NCBI GenBank assembly: GCA_035280025.1
Contig: DATEGT010000195.1
Span: 1-64,000 of the forward strand
From: VBDM01 sp035280025
GTDB lineage: Bacteria; Pseudomonadota; Gammaproteobacteria; Burkholderiales; SG8-39
Direction: 5' to 3'
Length of the DNA stretch: 64,000 nucleotides
Below are positions 1 through 7,940 of the stretch, one piece after another. Made by a program: the position numbers and the translations under genes. Position 1 is the stretch's first letter; every line of letters starts with the position of its first letter. Below the pieces are notes generated by a model. The model was not told the origin of the DNA and did no database searches. It saw only the letters and a program-made list of their open reading frames with translations.

Positions 1-911
1 GCGGGCGCGGTCTCCGAAATGAGCAGCGCGTCCGCATCCGGGGCCTCGTCGTAGACCTGGATGCCCATGTCGTTGAACGTCGAGATGATGGACTCGATCT
101 GCTCGGCGTCGACCATGTCGTCGGGCAAATGGTCGTTGATCTCGGCGTAAGTGAGGAAGCCGCGCTCCTTGCCCAGCTTGATGAGGTTCTTCAGGCGCGT
201 GCGCCGCGCCTCGGCGTCCTCGGGACGGCTCTCCGCGCGCAGCAGCAACGCTCGCTCCGCGTCGCCGTTGCGTCGCGGACGTCCGGCCTTGCGCAGTTTC
301 AGGAGCTCCTGCGCTTGCTGCTTCAGCTGCGCCTTGAGCTCCTTTTCCTTCTGCTTGGCGAGCAGCGCCGCTTCCTTGGCTTTCGCCTTTTCGAGCGCGG
401 CGAGTTCCTTGGCCTTGGCCTTCTCGCGAGCCGCGAGCTCCTTCGCTTTCGCTTTTTCGCGCGCGATGCGCTCGCGTTCTTTCTGCTTTTCCCTCGCGGC
501 CTTCAGCCGCGCCTTTTCCTTCGCCGCCCGCTCGCGCGCTTTCTCCTGCGCGATCGCCTTGCGCACGCGGTCCCTCTCCTTCGCGGCATATAGGCGCGCG
601 CGTTCCTTTCCCTTCGCGATCTCGATCCGCGCTCTCTCTTTCTCTTTGGCCGCTTTGGCCCGCGCCGCCAGCAACTTCCTGCGAGCCTGCTCCTTCTCCC
701 GCGCCGCCTTGGCCCGGGCCGCTTCCTTCAATTTCATCCTGCGAACCCTTTCCTTTTCCTTCGCCGCCCGCTTGCGTTCCAGCTCCAGAACCTTGCGCTC
801 CTTCGCGCGCCGGTTCTGCAGACGCAGCTTCTCGGCCGCCCGCGCTTTCTGAGCCTTGAGCTTGGCCATCGCCTTGGCCCTCGCCGCCTTAGCAAGCTTC
901 TGATTCGCCAT
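1..911 (-). CDS. rpoD: RNA polymerase primary sigma factor RpoD, N-terminal part, cut by the window edge
   Basis: This is the primary (sigma-70) factor that directs RNA polymerase to housekeeping promoters. Only about 303 codons are inside the window; the DNA-binding regions 2-4 lie beyond the left edge. From about residue 235 the sequence matches region 1.1, with the motifs LKNLIKLGKERG, LTYAEINDHLPDD and GIQVYDEAPDAD. Before it lie about 230 residues made almost entirely of Ala, Lys, Glu and Arg, expected to form one long charged helix or coiled coil. E. coli RpoD has no such segment; some betaproteobacterial RpoDs are extended. The ATG at 909-911 is preceded by a GGAGA/GAG-type ribosome site and lies 34 bp after dnaG, so it is the last visible gene of the rpsU operon. 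Identity is certain; the role of the extension is unknown. Confidence 0.93.
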   Translation of the reverse strand, partial: MANQKLAKAARAKAMAKLKAQKARAAEKLRLQNRRAKERKVLELERKRAAKEKERVRRMKLKEAARAKAAREKEQARRKLLAARAKAAKEKERARIEIAKGKERARLYAAKERDRVRKAIAQEKARERAAKEKARLKAAREKQKERERIAREKAKAKELAAREKAKAKELAALEKAKAKEAALLAKQKEKELKAQLKQQAQELLKLRKAGRPRRNGDAERALLLRAESRPEDAEARRTRLKNLIKLGKERGFLTYAEINDHLPDDMVDAEQIESIISTFNDMGIQVYDEAPDADALLISETAP

Positions 912-945
912 GATTTCTCATCTCTCCGTGGCGCTGAAGGAAACC

Positions 946-2718
946 TTAGATTGTAGCATTTTTCGGCGTCACATCGCCTTTCCCCTTGAGCTCGCCGAGC
1001 TGAACCAGAAGATCGCGCATTTCGACCTGCTCGGCGGTGGTCGGGTTGGCCTTTGCGGTCAACGCGTCGAGCCTGCTCTTTCTTCGCTCGACCTGCCAAT
1101 GGGCTACCACGCCGCGGAATTCAGGCTCCATATGGTCCGCTTCAAGCTTGGTTTCAAGTAGCGCGGCCTGGCCGGCGGCGAGCGCCGCGGCAAATTCACT
1201 GTCTTTGAAATGCTCGATGAGTTCCCCGCCTTGCGCCTGCGGGCTGTCCCGGCAGAACGCCGCGACCGCGATCAGCATCCGCCCCTCGAAGGACTTCGCG
1301 TCCAGCATCGCCTCGGGCAGCTCTCCGGCAAGAGCGGGCTTCGCCAGCAGGCATTGAAGCAGTTTGTGCTCGCGCTTCCGCTGGGCGAGATGCGAAGCGC
1401 GCTCGGCGCCCTGACGGGGGGCGGGTCTGGAGTCGTAGCCGCGCGAAACCCGAATCTCCATGATCCGGGCCGCATCCTCCTGGCTCACCTCCGCGGCGTC
1501 GGCCAGCGCTCTCAGGAGCTGAAGGCGCAGTGCCGGCGCGGAAAGCTTCTGCAGCAGGGGTTTCGCTTCGTGCACGAGCCGAGAGCGTCCCTCTGCGGTT
1601 GCCGTGTCCACGCGGCCCTTCAGCTCCTCCACAAGGAACTCCGAAAGCGGTCTCGCCTCTGCCAGCTTGCTTTCGAATACCTCGCTCCCCTGGTCGCGCA
1701 CGAAGCTGTCGGGGTCGTGCTCGGCGGGGAGAAAGAGGAAACGGATCGCCTTGTTGTCGGCCACGTGGGGCAGGCTCACTTCTAGCGCGTGCCACGCCGC
1801 CTTGCGGCCCGCGGCGTCGCCGTCGAAGCAGAACACCACTTCGTCGGTCTGGCGCAGCAGCTTCTGCACGTGCGCCGGAGAAGTCGCCGTGCCGAGCGTG
1901 GCGACGGCGTACTCGACCCCGTGCTGGGCGAGCGCCACCACGTCCATGTACCCTTCGACGACCACCGCCCGGCCTGCGGTCCTGATCGCAGGCCGCGCCT
2001 GTGGCAGGCCGTAGAGCTCCCGCCCTTTTTCGAACAAAGGGGTCTCGGGCGAGTTGAGGTATTTGGGCTCGCCTTCGCCCAGAACCCGGCCGCCGAACGC
2101 GATCACCGATCCGCGCTGGTCGAGGATGGGAAACATGATGCGGTCGCGAAAGCGGTCGTACCGCCGGCCGCCCTCCCCGTCGACCACGAGCCCCGCGTCC
2201 TTCAGCGTCTTGTCGAAGTAGTTCGGAAAGACGCGTTCGAGGTTCTGCCAGCCCTCCGGGGCATAACCGACGCCGAATCGGGCGGCGATCTTGCCGGTGA
2301 GCCCGCGGCCCTTGAGGTAGTCGACCGCTCGCGGAGAGGTCTTGAGCTGGTCGCGGTAAAAGTCGCAGGCACGCTCCAGGATCGCGTACAGGCCGGGCCC
2401 TGTTTCGGATTTCTTCTCGCGCGGCTCCAACTCGGGCATCTTCATGCCGACAGATTCGGCGAGATCCTTCACTGCGTCCACATAGCCCAGCCCCTGGTAC
2501 TCCATGAGGAAAGAGATCGCGTTGCCGTGGGCTCCGCAGCCGAAGCAGTGGTAGAACTGCTTGGCAGGACTGACCGTGAACGACGGGGTCTTCTCGGAAT
2601 GGAAAGGGCAGCAGGCTAGGTAGTTCGAGCCGCCCTTTTTAAGCGGAACATGACGCTCGATCACGTCGACGATGTCGACGCGATGGAGCAATTCTTGCTT
2701 GAAAGAATCGGAAATCAC
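946..2718 (-). CDS. dnaG: DNA primase DnaG
   Basis: DnaG makes the RNA primers for replication at the fork, working with the DnaB helicase. The 590-residue product is of usual length. The N-terminal CHC2 zinc-binding domain is visible (Cys37, His40, Cys58, Cys61, in CPFHSEKTPSF and CFGCG). The Toprim catalytic core follows in the middle (VVVEGYMDVVAL, then VFCFDGDAAG), and the C-terminal part would bind DnaB. The start is a GTG at 2716-2718, chosen because the protein begins as in relatives (MISDSF, then LLHRVDIVDVIERHVPLKKG). It sits between yqeY and rpoD, the standard place in the macromolecular-synthesis operon, and has a plausible promoter of its own just upstream. Confidence 0.97.
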   Translation of the reverse strand: MISDSFKQELLHRVDIVDVIERHVPLKKGGSNYLACCPFHSEKTPSFTVSPAKQFYHCFGCGAHGNAISFLMEYQGLGYVDAVKDLAESVGMKMPELEPREKKSETGPGLYAILERACDFYRDQLKTSPRAVDYLKGRGLTGKIAARFGVGYAPEGWQNLERVFPNYFDKTLKDAGLVVDGEGGRRYDRFRDRIMFPILDQRGSVIAFGGRVLGEGEPKYLNSPETPLFEKGRELYGLPQARPAIRTAGRAVVVEGYMDVVALAQHGVEYAVATLGTATSPAHVQKLLRQTDEVVFCFDGDAAGRKAAWHALEVSLPHVADNKAIRFLFLPAEHDPDSFVRDQGSEVFESKLAEARPLSEFLVEELKGRVDTATAEGRSRLVHEAKPLLQKLSAPALRLQLLRALADAAEVSQEDAARIMEIRVSRGYDSRPAPRQGAERASHLAQRKREHKLLQCLLAKPALAGELPEAMLDAKSFEGRMLIAVAAFCRDSPQAQGGELIEHFKDSEFAAALAAGQAALLETKLEADHMEPEFRGVVAHWQVERRKSRLDALTAKANPTTAEQVEMRDLLVQLGELKGKGDVTPKNATI

Positions 2719-2804
2719 GTCGGAAACGCGGTACGAAGCGTCGCTCCGGCACGCGCACCCTGCAGAATGGGCCGTCCCGGCCCGCCCCTCCTCACCATCT
2801 TCTC

Positions 2805-2832
2805 TTTATAAGCGAAATTTCCGGAAACGCAA
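2805..2832 (-). promoter_or_regulatory. Likely internal sigma-70 promoter for dnaG-rpoD
   Basis: Read on the minus strand, TTGCGT (2827-2832) and TATAAA (2805-2810) are separated by 16 bp and lie about 90 bp before the dnaG start, in the only sizeable gap of the operon. The -10 box matches 5 of 6 consensus positions. The promoter would let dnaG and rpoD be expressed apart from rpsU. Inference from sequence only. Confidence 0.5.
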
Positions 2833-2845
2833 GTCGCGGGCCGGA

Positions 2846-3292
2846 CTAGCCTGCGAGTTTCGCTTTCACCATCGCTGATACCTTTCCCAGGTCGGCGCGC
2901 CCTGCCAGTTTGCTCTTCAGCACCCCCATCACTTTGCCCATGTCTGCGACGCCCTTGGCGCCCGTCTGCGCAACCGCGGCGAAGACCTCCTGCGCGATTT
3001 CGGCGTCCGTCATCTGTTTGGGCAGGTACCCCGACAGTAGGTTCAACTCGAAGGTCTCGACGTCGACCAGGTCCTTACGGTTGGCCGCCTGGAACTGGGC
3101 AATGGAGTCGCGGCGCTGCTTGATCATCTTCTCGATCACCGAGGCGATCTCGCCGTCGGAAAGCTCCTTGCGCTCGTCGATTTCTCGCTGCTTGATCGCG
3201 GCGAGAAGGAGGCGTATCGCGGAAAGGCGCTGCGCTTCTTTCGCCTTCATCGCGACCTTCATGTCGTCGGTAATCCTGGATTTCAGAGACAT
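2846..3292 (-). CDS. yqeY: GatB/YqeY-domain protein
   Basis: A 148-residue protein of the YqeY family, related to the tail domain of the GatB subunit of the tRNA-dependent amidotransferase. Its exact function is unknown; a tRNA-related role is presumed. Family features are the opening SLKSRITDDMKVAMKAKE, the RLSAIRLLLAAIKQREID segment and the C-terminal MGKVMGVLKSKLAGRAD. Placement between rpsU and dnaG is common in proteobacteria. I chose the ATG at 3290-3292, which gives the family N-terminus MSLKSR; a TTG 12 bp upstream is possible but lies too close to the AGGA-like site. Confidence 0.9.
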   Translation of the reverse strand: MSLKSRITDDMKVAMKAKEAQRLSAIRLLLAAIKQREIDERKELSDGEIASVIEKMIKQRRDSIAQFQAANRKDLVDVETFELNLLSGYLPKQMTDAEIAQEVFAAVAQTGAKGVADMGKVMGVLKSKLAGRADLGKVSAMVKAKLAG

Positions 3293-3334
3293 GGGAGAGG
3301 GCAAATCCTGGCTCGGGCGTCACAGAAACGGAAA

Positions 3335-3362
3335 GGGCTGGACGGGTCTCCCGGTCCAGCCC
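3335..3362 (-). terminator. Hairpin between rpsU and yqeY, likely attenuator or terminator
   Basis: A nine-base inverted repeat, GGGCTGGAC (3335-3343) with GTCCAGCCC (3354-3362), plus a further GGG/CCC pairing inside, forms a strong stem. It lies about 20 bp past the rpsU stop. On the minus strand the stem is followed by TTTCCGTTTCTG, a broken T-run, so termination is probably partial. This is the place where the E. coli operon has an attenuator that makes rpsU more abundant than dnaG. Confidence 0.7.
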
Positions 3363-3381
3363 TCCTTGCTCGCCTCGGCTC

Positions 3382-3594
3382 CTAGTAGAGCTTGGGGGGC
3401 AGGGTCTGGCTGCGCAGGCGCTTGTAGTGGCGCTTCACCGCGGCAGCGAGCTTTCTCTTGCGGTAAGCCGTGGGCTTCTCGTAGAACTCCCGGGCGCGCA
3501 ACTCGGTCAGAAGCCCGGTTTTCTCCACGGTCCGCTTGAAGCGGCGCAGGGCGACCTCGAAAGGCTCGTTTTCCTTGACGCGTACGGTGGGCAT
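3382..3594 (-). CDS. rpsU: 30S ribosomal protein S21
   Basis: S21 (bS21) is a small basic protein of the 30S subunit, near the mRNA exit site where it helps translation initiation. The 70-residue product has the full family pattern: MPTVRVKENEPFEVALRRFKR at the start, a TGLLTELRAREFYEKPTAYRK middle and a Lys/Arg-rich tail (RHYKRLRSQTLPPKLY). It is the first gene of the operon with yqeY, dnaG and rpoD, which couples ribosome, primase and sigma factor supply. A hairpin follows and a good promoter lies just upstream. Confidence 0.98.
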   Translation of the reverse strand: MPTVRVKENEPFEVALRRFKRTVEKTGLLTELRAREFYEKPTAYRKRKLAAAVKRHYKRLRSQTLPPKLY

Positions 3595-3625
3595 TCCGGT
3601 CCGTCTCTCAGGTGAAAGGACGCGG

Positions 3626-3655
3626 ATTGTAGCAGAAACACACAGCCGGGGTCAT
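3626..3655 (-). promoter_or_regulatory. Likely promoter of the rpsU-yqeY-dnaG-rpoD operon
   Basis: On the minus strand an ATGACC -35 box (3650-3655) and a TACAAT -10 box (3626-3631) are 18 bp apart, about 30 bp before the rpsU start. The -35 overlaps the last bases of the upstream RND pump gene, so the operon seems to have its own promoter. Confidence 0.55.
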
Positions 3656-6600
3656 GACGGCCTGGCGGCCCGCGGCCAGCGCGGACCGCCGAGACGCTGG
3701 AACACGAGGTACAGGGTCGGAAGCACCACCAGGGTGAGGAGGGTGGCGGTCACCAGCCCCCCGATCACCACCACCGCGAGAGGCCTTTGGGTCTCCGAGC
3801 CTATCCCCGTCGAGATTGCCATGGGCAAGAGGCCGAGCGCGGCGAGGAGGCCCGTCATCAGCACCGTGCGCATGCGCGCCAGCGACCCACGCATCACGGC
3901 TTCCTCGGGGGAGGCGCCGGCTTCCCGCAGCTGGTTGAAGTAGGTCACCATGACGACGCCGTTCAGGACCGCCTGTCCGAACAAGGCGATGAAGCCGATG
4001 GCGGCAGACACCGACAGCGGAATGCCGGTGATGAGCAGGGCAAAGATGCCTCCGATCAGCGCGAACGGGATATTGAACAATATGAGCAAGGCGCTGCGGA
4101 TCGATCCGAAGGCGTCGAACAGCAGGATGAAAATGAGCAACACGGACACCGGCACGATGATGGCGAGCCGCGCCATGGCTCGCTCCTGATTCTCGAACTC
4201 GCCAGACCAGGTGACGCTGTAGCCCGGCGGGAGCTTCACCGCCTTGGCGACCCGCTCCTTCATGTCGGCGACGACGCTGCCCATGTCGCGGTCGGCGATG
4301 AAGATGCCGATCGAATACACACGGACGCCGTTCTCGCGCGCGATGTTCATCGCCCCGCCGATGGTACTGAATTGAGCCACCTGAGCGAGCGGCACGTAGG
4401 CCCCGGAAGGCGTGCTCACGGTGATCGAGCGCAGGTTCGCGATGTTGCGCTCGGCTTCCTTCAAGCGCACGGTGACCGCGAAGTGGCGCTCGCCCTCCCA
4501 CAGCTGCGTCGCGGGCTTCCCGCCGAGGACCATTTCGATGACGTCCTGGATGTCGGCGACGTTCAGGCCGTAGCGCGCCGCCGCCTCGCGGTCGACGCGG
4601 ATGAGCAGCTGCGGCAGCTCGCCCAGGCGGTCGATGAAGGCGCGCTTCACCCCCTGGACGTCCTTCACCGCAGCCAGCACTTGCTGGGCCTGATCGCGCA
4701 GCACGTCGAGGTCTTCGCCGAACACCTTGATCACTATCTGCCCATCGATCTGCGAGATCGATTCGAGGACATTGTCGCGTATCGGCTGCGAGAAGCTCGG
4801 CTCGATGCCGGGGAAGCGCGACATCGCGCGGTCCATGTCGTCGATGATGCGACGCTTGCCTACGCCCTGGCGCCACATGGATTCGGGCTTGAGAGTCACG
4901 AGAATCTCGCTCATGTTGATCAGCTTCGGATCGGTTCCGTCTTCGGGCCTGCCCGACTTGGATATGACGCTCTCGACCTCGGGAATCGTCGCGATCGCAG
5001 CGCGGAACTTGGCCGTCATCGATTGCGCTTCGGTGACCGAGACGGACGAGGGCAGGGTTACGTTGATCCAGATCGAGCCCTCGTTCAGCTCGGGAAGAAA
5101 CTCGGTGCCGAGCTTCGGCGCGACGGCGAGGCTGGCCGCCAGCACGGCCAGTGCGATGCCGATGACCGCCTTCTTGCTGCGGATCGCCCACGCAAGAGCG
5201 GGCTCGTATACGCCCCGGCACGCGTGCACCAGCGCGTTTTCGCGTTCAGGGAGGTTCTTTCGCAGCATCCAAAGGCACAGCAGGGGCACTACCGTCAGCG
5301 ACAGGATGAGCGAGCCCACCAGCGCGGAGGTCACCGACCAGGCCATGGGGGCGAAGATCCGTCCCTCGTGGCGCTGCAAGGTGAAGATCGGGATATGAGC
5401 GGCAATGATGATGAGCATCGAGAAGAGCGTCGGCCGGCCGACCTCGACCGTCGCGTCGAGTATCTTTTGCAGGCGGGGCGTGCGGTCGTGCGTTCGCTCG
5501 GTCAGCCTGCGAAACACGTTTTCGACCACGATCACCGCGCCGTCTACGATGATGCCGAAGTCCATCGCGCCCAGCGACAGCAGGTTCGCCGGTATCCCCA
5601 CCCCGGTGAGGCCGAGAAAGGTCGCGAGCAGCGAAAGAGGTATCACCAGCGCCACGATGAAGGCCGCGCGCAGGTTGCCGAGAAACAGCAGCAGAACTAG
5701 CGTCACGAGGGTCGCGCCTTCGACGAGGTTGGTAAACACCGTCTTCAGCGTCCGGTCTATCAGCCACGTGCGGTCGTAGAACGAAACGATCTTCACGTCC
5801 CTGGGAAGGACCGAAGCGTTTAGGACCTCGACCTTGTCCTTCACCGCCTTGAGCACCTGCGAGGGGTTCTCCCCTTTGCGCATCAGCACGATCCCGGTCA
5901 CGATGTCGTCGTCCTCGTCCTGCCCGACGATGCCTTGGCGCGGAACTGCGCCGACCGTCACTTGGGCGACGTTGCTGACGAGAATGGGCACTCCGTTTCG
6001 CTCCGTGACGACGACGTTGCCGATCTCGTCCGGCGTGCGCAGCAGACCGATGCCCCGGATGAGATACTGCTGTCGGCCCTGCTCGAGGTAGCTTCCTCCG
6101 ACGTTGGCGTTGCCGCGCTGCAGGGCCGAGAAGAGCTGCTGGAGCGTCACCTTGTAGTCGCGAAGCTTTCCGAGATCGGGATTCACCTCGTATTGCTTGA
6201 TCAGCCCCCCGAAGCTGACGATGTCGGCGACGCCCGGGATGAGCCGGAGCTGCCGCTCGACGACCCAGTCTTCGATCGAGCGCAGCTCCCTCGGGCCGAG
6301 AGAATCGGATTTCAGTCGATAGCGGTAGATCTCGCCGATCGGAGTCGACAGCGGCGCGAGCGCGGGGTGCGCCCCGTCGGGCAGGTCGACTTCGCGCAGG
6401 CGCTCGACCACCTGCTGGCGGGCGAAATAGGCGTTGGCACGATCGTCGAACGTGATGATGATGAAAGACAGGCCGAACTGGGTGTGGGAGAACATCCGCA
6501 CGGCATTCGGCAATCCCGACAGCGCCACTTCGAGCGGGACCGTGACCTGCTTTTCGACTTCTTCCGGGGCGCGTCCCGGATAGAGCGTGATGACGTTGAC

Positions 6601-6738
6601 CTGCGTGTCGGTTACGTCGGGAAAGGCCTCGATGGGCAGCGCCTTGAAGGCCGCGAACCCGCCGGCGACGAAAAGCAGGGTCCCCAGAACGATGAACAGC
6701 GGCTTTTGAAGCGCGAACGCGACGATCCGTCTGATCAT
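3652..6738 (-). CDS. czcA: CzcA-type heavy-metal RND efflux pump
   Basis: The inner-membrane proton/metal antiporter of a tripartite efflux system, moving divalent cations from periplasm or cytoplasm to the outside. At 1028 residues it has the usual length. It opens with the first membrane helix (MIRRIVAFALQKPLFIVLG) and the PGRAPEEVEKQVT pore segment. TM4 carries DFGIIVDGAVIVVEN, whose Asp-Asp-Glu triad is typical of CzcA-type (HME1) pumps for Zn, Co and Cd rather than the Cu/Ag (CusA) group; TM10-12 end the protein. It is the last gene of a czcC-czcB-czcA operon, 16 bp after the adaptor. No metal-responsive regulator lies next to it. Substrate is inferred from the motif. Confidence 0.93.
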   Translation of the reverse strand: MIRRIVAFALQKPLFIVLGTLLFVAGGFAAFKALPIEAFPDVTDTQVNVITLYPGRAPEEVEKQVTVPLEVALSGLPNAVRMFSHTQFGLSFIIITFDDRANAYFARQQVVERLREVDLPDGAHPALAPLSTPIGEIYRYRLKSDSLGPRELRSIEDWVVERQLRLIPGVADIVSFGGLIKQYEVNPDLGKLRDYKVTLQQLFSALQRGNANVGGSYLEQGRQQYLIRGIGLLRTPDEIGNVVVTERNGVPILVSNVAQVTVGAVPRQGIVGQDEDDDIVTGIVLMRKGENPSQVLKAVKDKVEVLNASVLPRDVKIVSFYDRTWLIDRTLKTVFTNLVEGATLVTLVLLLFLGNLRAAFIVALVIPLSLLATFLGLTGVGIPANLLSLGAMDFGIIVDGAVIVVENVFRRLTERTHDRTPRLQKILDATVEVGRPTLFSMLIIIAAHIPIFTLQRHEGRIFAPMAWSVTSALVGSLILSLTVVPLLCLWMLRKNLPERENALVHACRGVYEPALAWAIRSKKAVIGIALAVLAASLAVAPKLGTEFLPELNEGSIWINVTLPSSVSVTEAQSMTAKFRAAIATIPEVESVISKSGRPEDGTDPKLINMSEILVTLKPESMWRQGVGKRRIIDDMDRAMSRFPGIEPSFSQPIRDNVLESISQIDGQIVIKVFGEDLDVLRDQAQQVLAAVKDVQGVKRAFIDRLGELPQLLIRVDREAAARYGLNVADIQDVIEMVLGGKPATQLWEGERHFAVTVRLKEAERNIANLRSITVSTPSGAYVPLAQVAQFSTIGGAMNIARENGVRVYSIGIFIADRDMGSVVADMKERVAKAVKLPPGYSVTWSGEFENQERAMARLAIIVPVSVLLIFILLFDAFGSIRSALLILFNIPFALIGGIFALLITGIPLSVSAAIGFIALFGQAVLNGVVMVTYFNQLREAGASPEEAVMRGSLARMRTVLMTGLLAALGLLPMAISTGIGSETQRPLAVVVIGGLVTATLLTLVVLPTLYLVFQRLGGPRWPRAARPS

Positions 6739-6754
6739 CGGAACCGCCGCTCCT

Positions 6755-7912
6755 TCAGGCGGGCGTGCCGCCGCTCAGCTGGCGATGGAGCCGGTGCAGG
6801 AAAAGATTGCCCTCGACGACCACTCTCTGGCCGAGCTTCAGGCCCGAGCTGACGCTCGCAGCGCCGTCGCGGACGCCGTCGATCCTCACTTCCCGGCGCA
6901 AATAGCGGCCGGGCTTCTCCTCGACGAAAACGAAATAGTTGTCCCCGGCCAGGAGCAGGGCCCTCTCGGGGATCTGCAGATCGGCGCCCCGCGATTCCTG
7001 GATCTCGGCGGTGACGAACATCTCGCCTTTCAGCATGCGCTCGCGGTTTTCCACCGATCCGCGCACTTTCACCGTCCGGCTAGCGGGATCGATGAAATCG
7101 GAAACGTTCTCGATGGTGGCGGTAAAGGCCTGGTCGGGCCATGCAGCCGAGCGCAGCTGTATCTTCTTTCCCGGTCCGAGGCTGGCGAGCTGGCTCTCGG
7201 CCGCGTCGAGCTGCACCCACAGGCGCGTGGGGTCGGTGATGACGAACATCGCGGGTGTGTTCGCGAGCTGGAGATCGGGGCGCAGCTCCTGCCCCGGGTT
7301 GATGTTCCGCTCGACGACCACGCCCCCGATCGGGCTCGTCAAGAAGAAGTTCTGGTCCACCGAGTCGGTGCTCGCGCCGTAGAGCTTTATCTTGCTCGTC
7401 GCGCGCGCGAGCTCCGCATCCGCTCGCGCGTAGTCCGCCTCCGCCGTAGCGAGATCCTTGCGCGACGAGACTCCCGCGGCGTGCAGCTCGCGCAGGCGGT
7501 TGAGGTTCTTTTCCGCCAGCGCGAAGTCGGATTGCGCCCGGCGCGCGTCGGCCTGCGCCTGTCCGAAATCCGGGGAAGCGAGCTTGGCGAGCGCCTGGCC
7601 CCGCGTCACCCGCTCGCCGGCCTTCACGAGGATCTGCAGCACGCGTCCGGCGAACGGCGGATAGAGGCGAACGGTGCGGTTCTCGTCCCAGACGAGGCGC
7701 CCGGTCAGGCGCAGCCGCAGAGGCCCGCTTTGCTTGACTGCGTCCGTCGCGAACGACGCCACCTGGGGGCTGCCCTCGGGGAACACGATCATCCCGTTTT
7801 CAAGCCGCGGCCTCGCGATATCGGGCTTCGCGTCCCCGTCACCGCATCCCCATGTCAGAGATACCGTGCCAAGGGCGATCGTCAACAGCGCGGCTCGCCG
7901 CCAGCTCTTCAT
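6755..7912 (-). CDS. czcB: RND efflux periplasmic adaptor, lipoprotein (CzcB type)
   Basis: The membrane-fusion protein that links the RND pump to the outer-membrane channel. The 385-residue product starts with a lipoprotein signal, with the lipobox Leu-Thr-Trp-Gly-Cys at about residues 19-23, so it is anchored to the inner membrane by lipid. After it come a barrel-sandwich (biotinyl-lipoyl) half with PPFAGRVLQILVKAGERVTRG, a long alpha-hairpin (FALAEKNLNRLRELHAAG), the second lipoyl half (TSPIGGVVVERNINPGQEL) and a beta-barrel. I chose the ATG at 7910-7912 because it starts a clean signal peptide and follows GGGGGAGGGC; the longer reading frame is upstream noise. Confidence 0.9.
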   Translation of the reverse strand: MKSWRRAALLTIALGTVSLTWGCGDGDAKPDIARPRLENGMIVFPEGSPQVASFATDAVKQSGPLRLRLTGRLVWDENRTVRLYPPFAGRVLQILVKAGERVTRGQALAKLASPDFGQAQADARRAQSDFALAEKNLNRLRELHAAGVSSRKDLATAEADYARADAELARATSKIKLYGASTDSVDQNFFLTSPIGGVVVERNINPGQELRPDLQLANTPAMFVITDPTRLWVQLDAAESQLASLGPGKKIQLRSAAWPDQAFTATIENVSDFIDPASRTVKVRGSVENRERMLKGEMFVTAEIQESRGADLQIPERALLLAGDNYFVFVEEKPGRYLRREVRIDGVRDGAASVSSGLKLGQRVVVEGNLFLHRLHRQLSGGTPA

Positions 7913-7940
7913 GCCCTCCCCCTCGCCGATGCGCGCCGCG

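Noticed and set aside
151..852. A long plus-strand reading frame opposite the start of rpoD
   Set aside because: It is the complement of the repetitive Ala/Lys/Glu codons of the RpoD extension; its product is a Ser/Phe/Ala-rich low-complexity string with no family features.
3787..5700. A 637-codon plus-strand frame inside czcA
   Set aside because: Antisense shadow in high-G+C DNA: Arg/Asp/His-rich, no family match, while the minus strand encodes a full RND pump.
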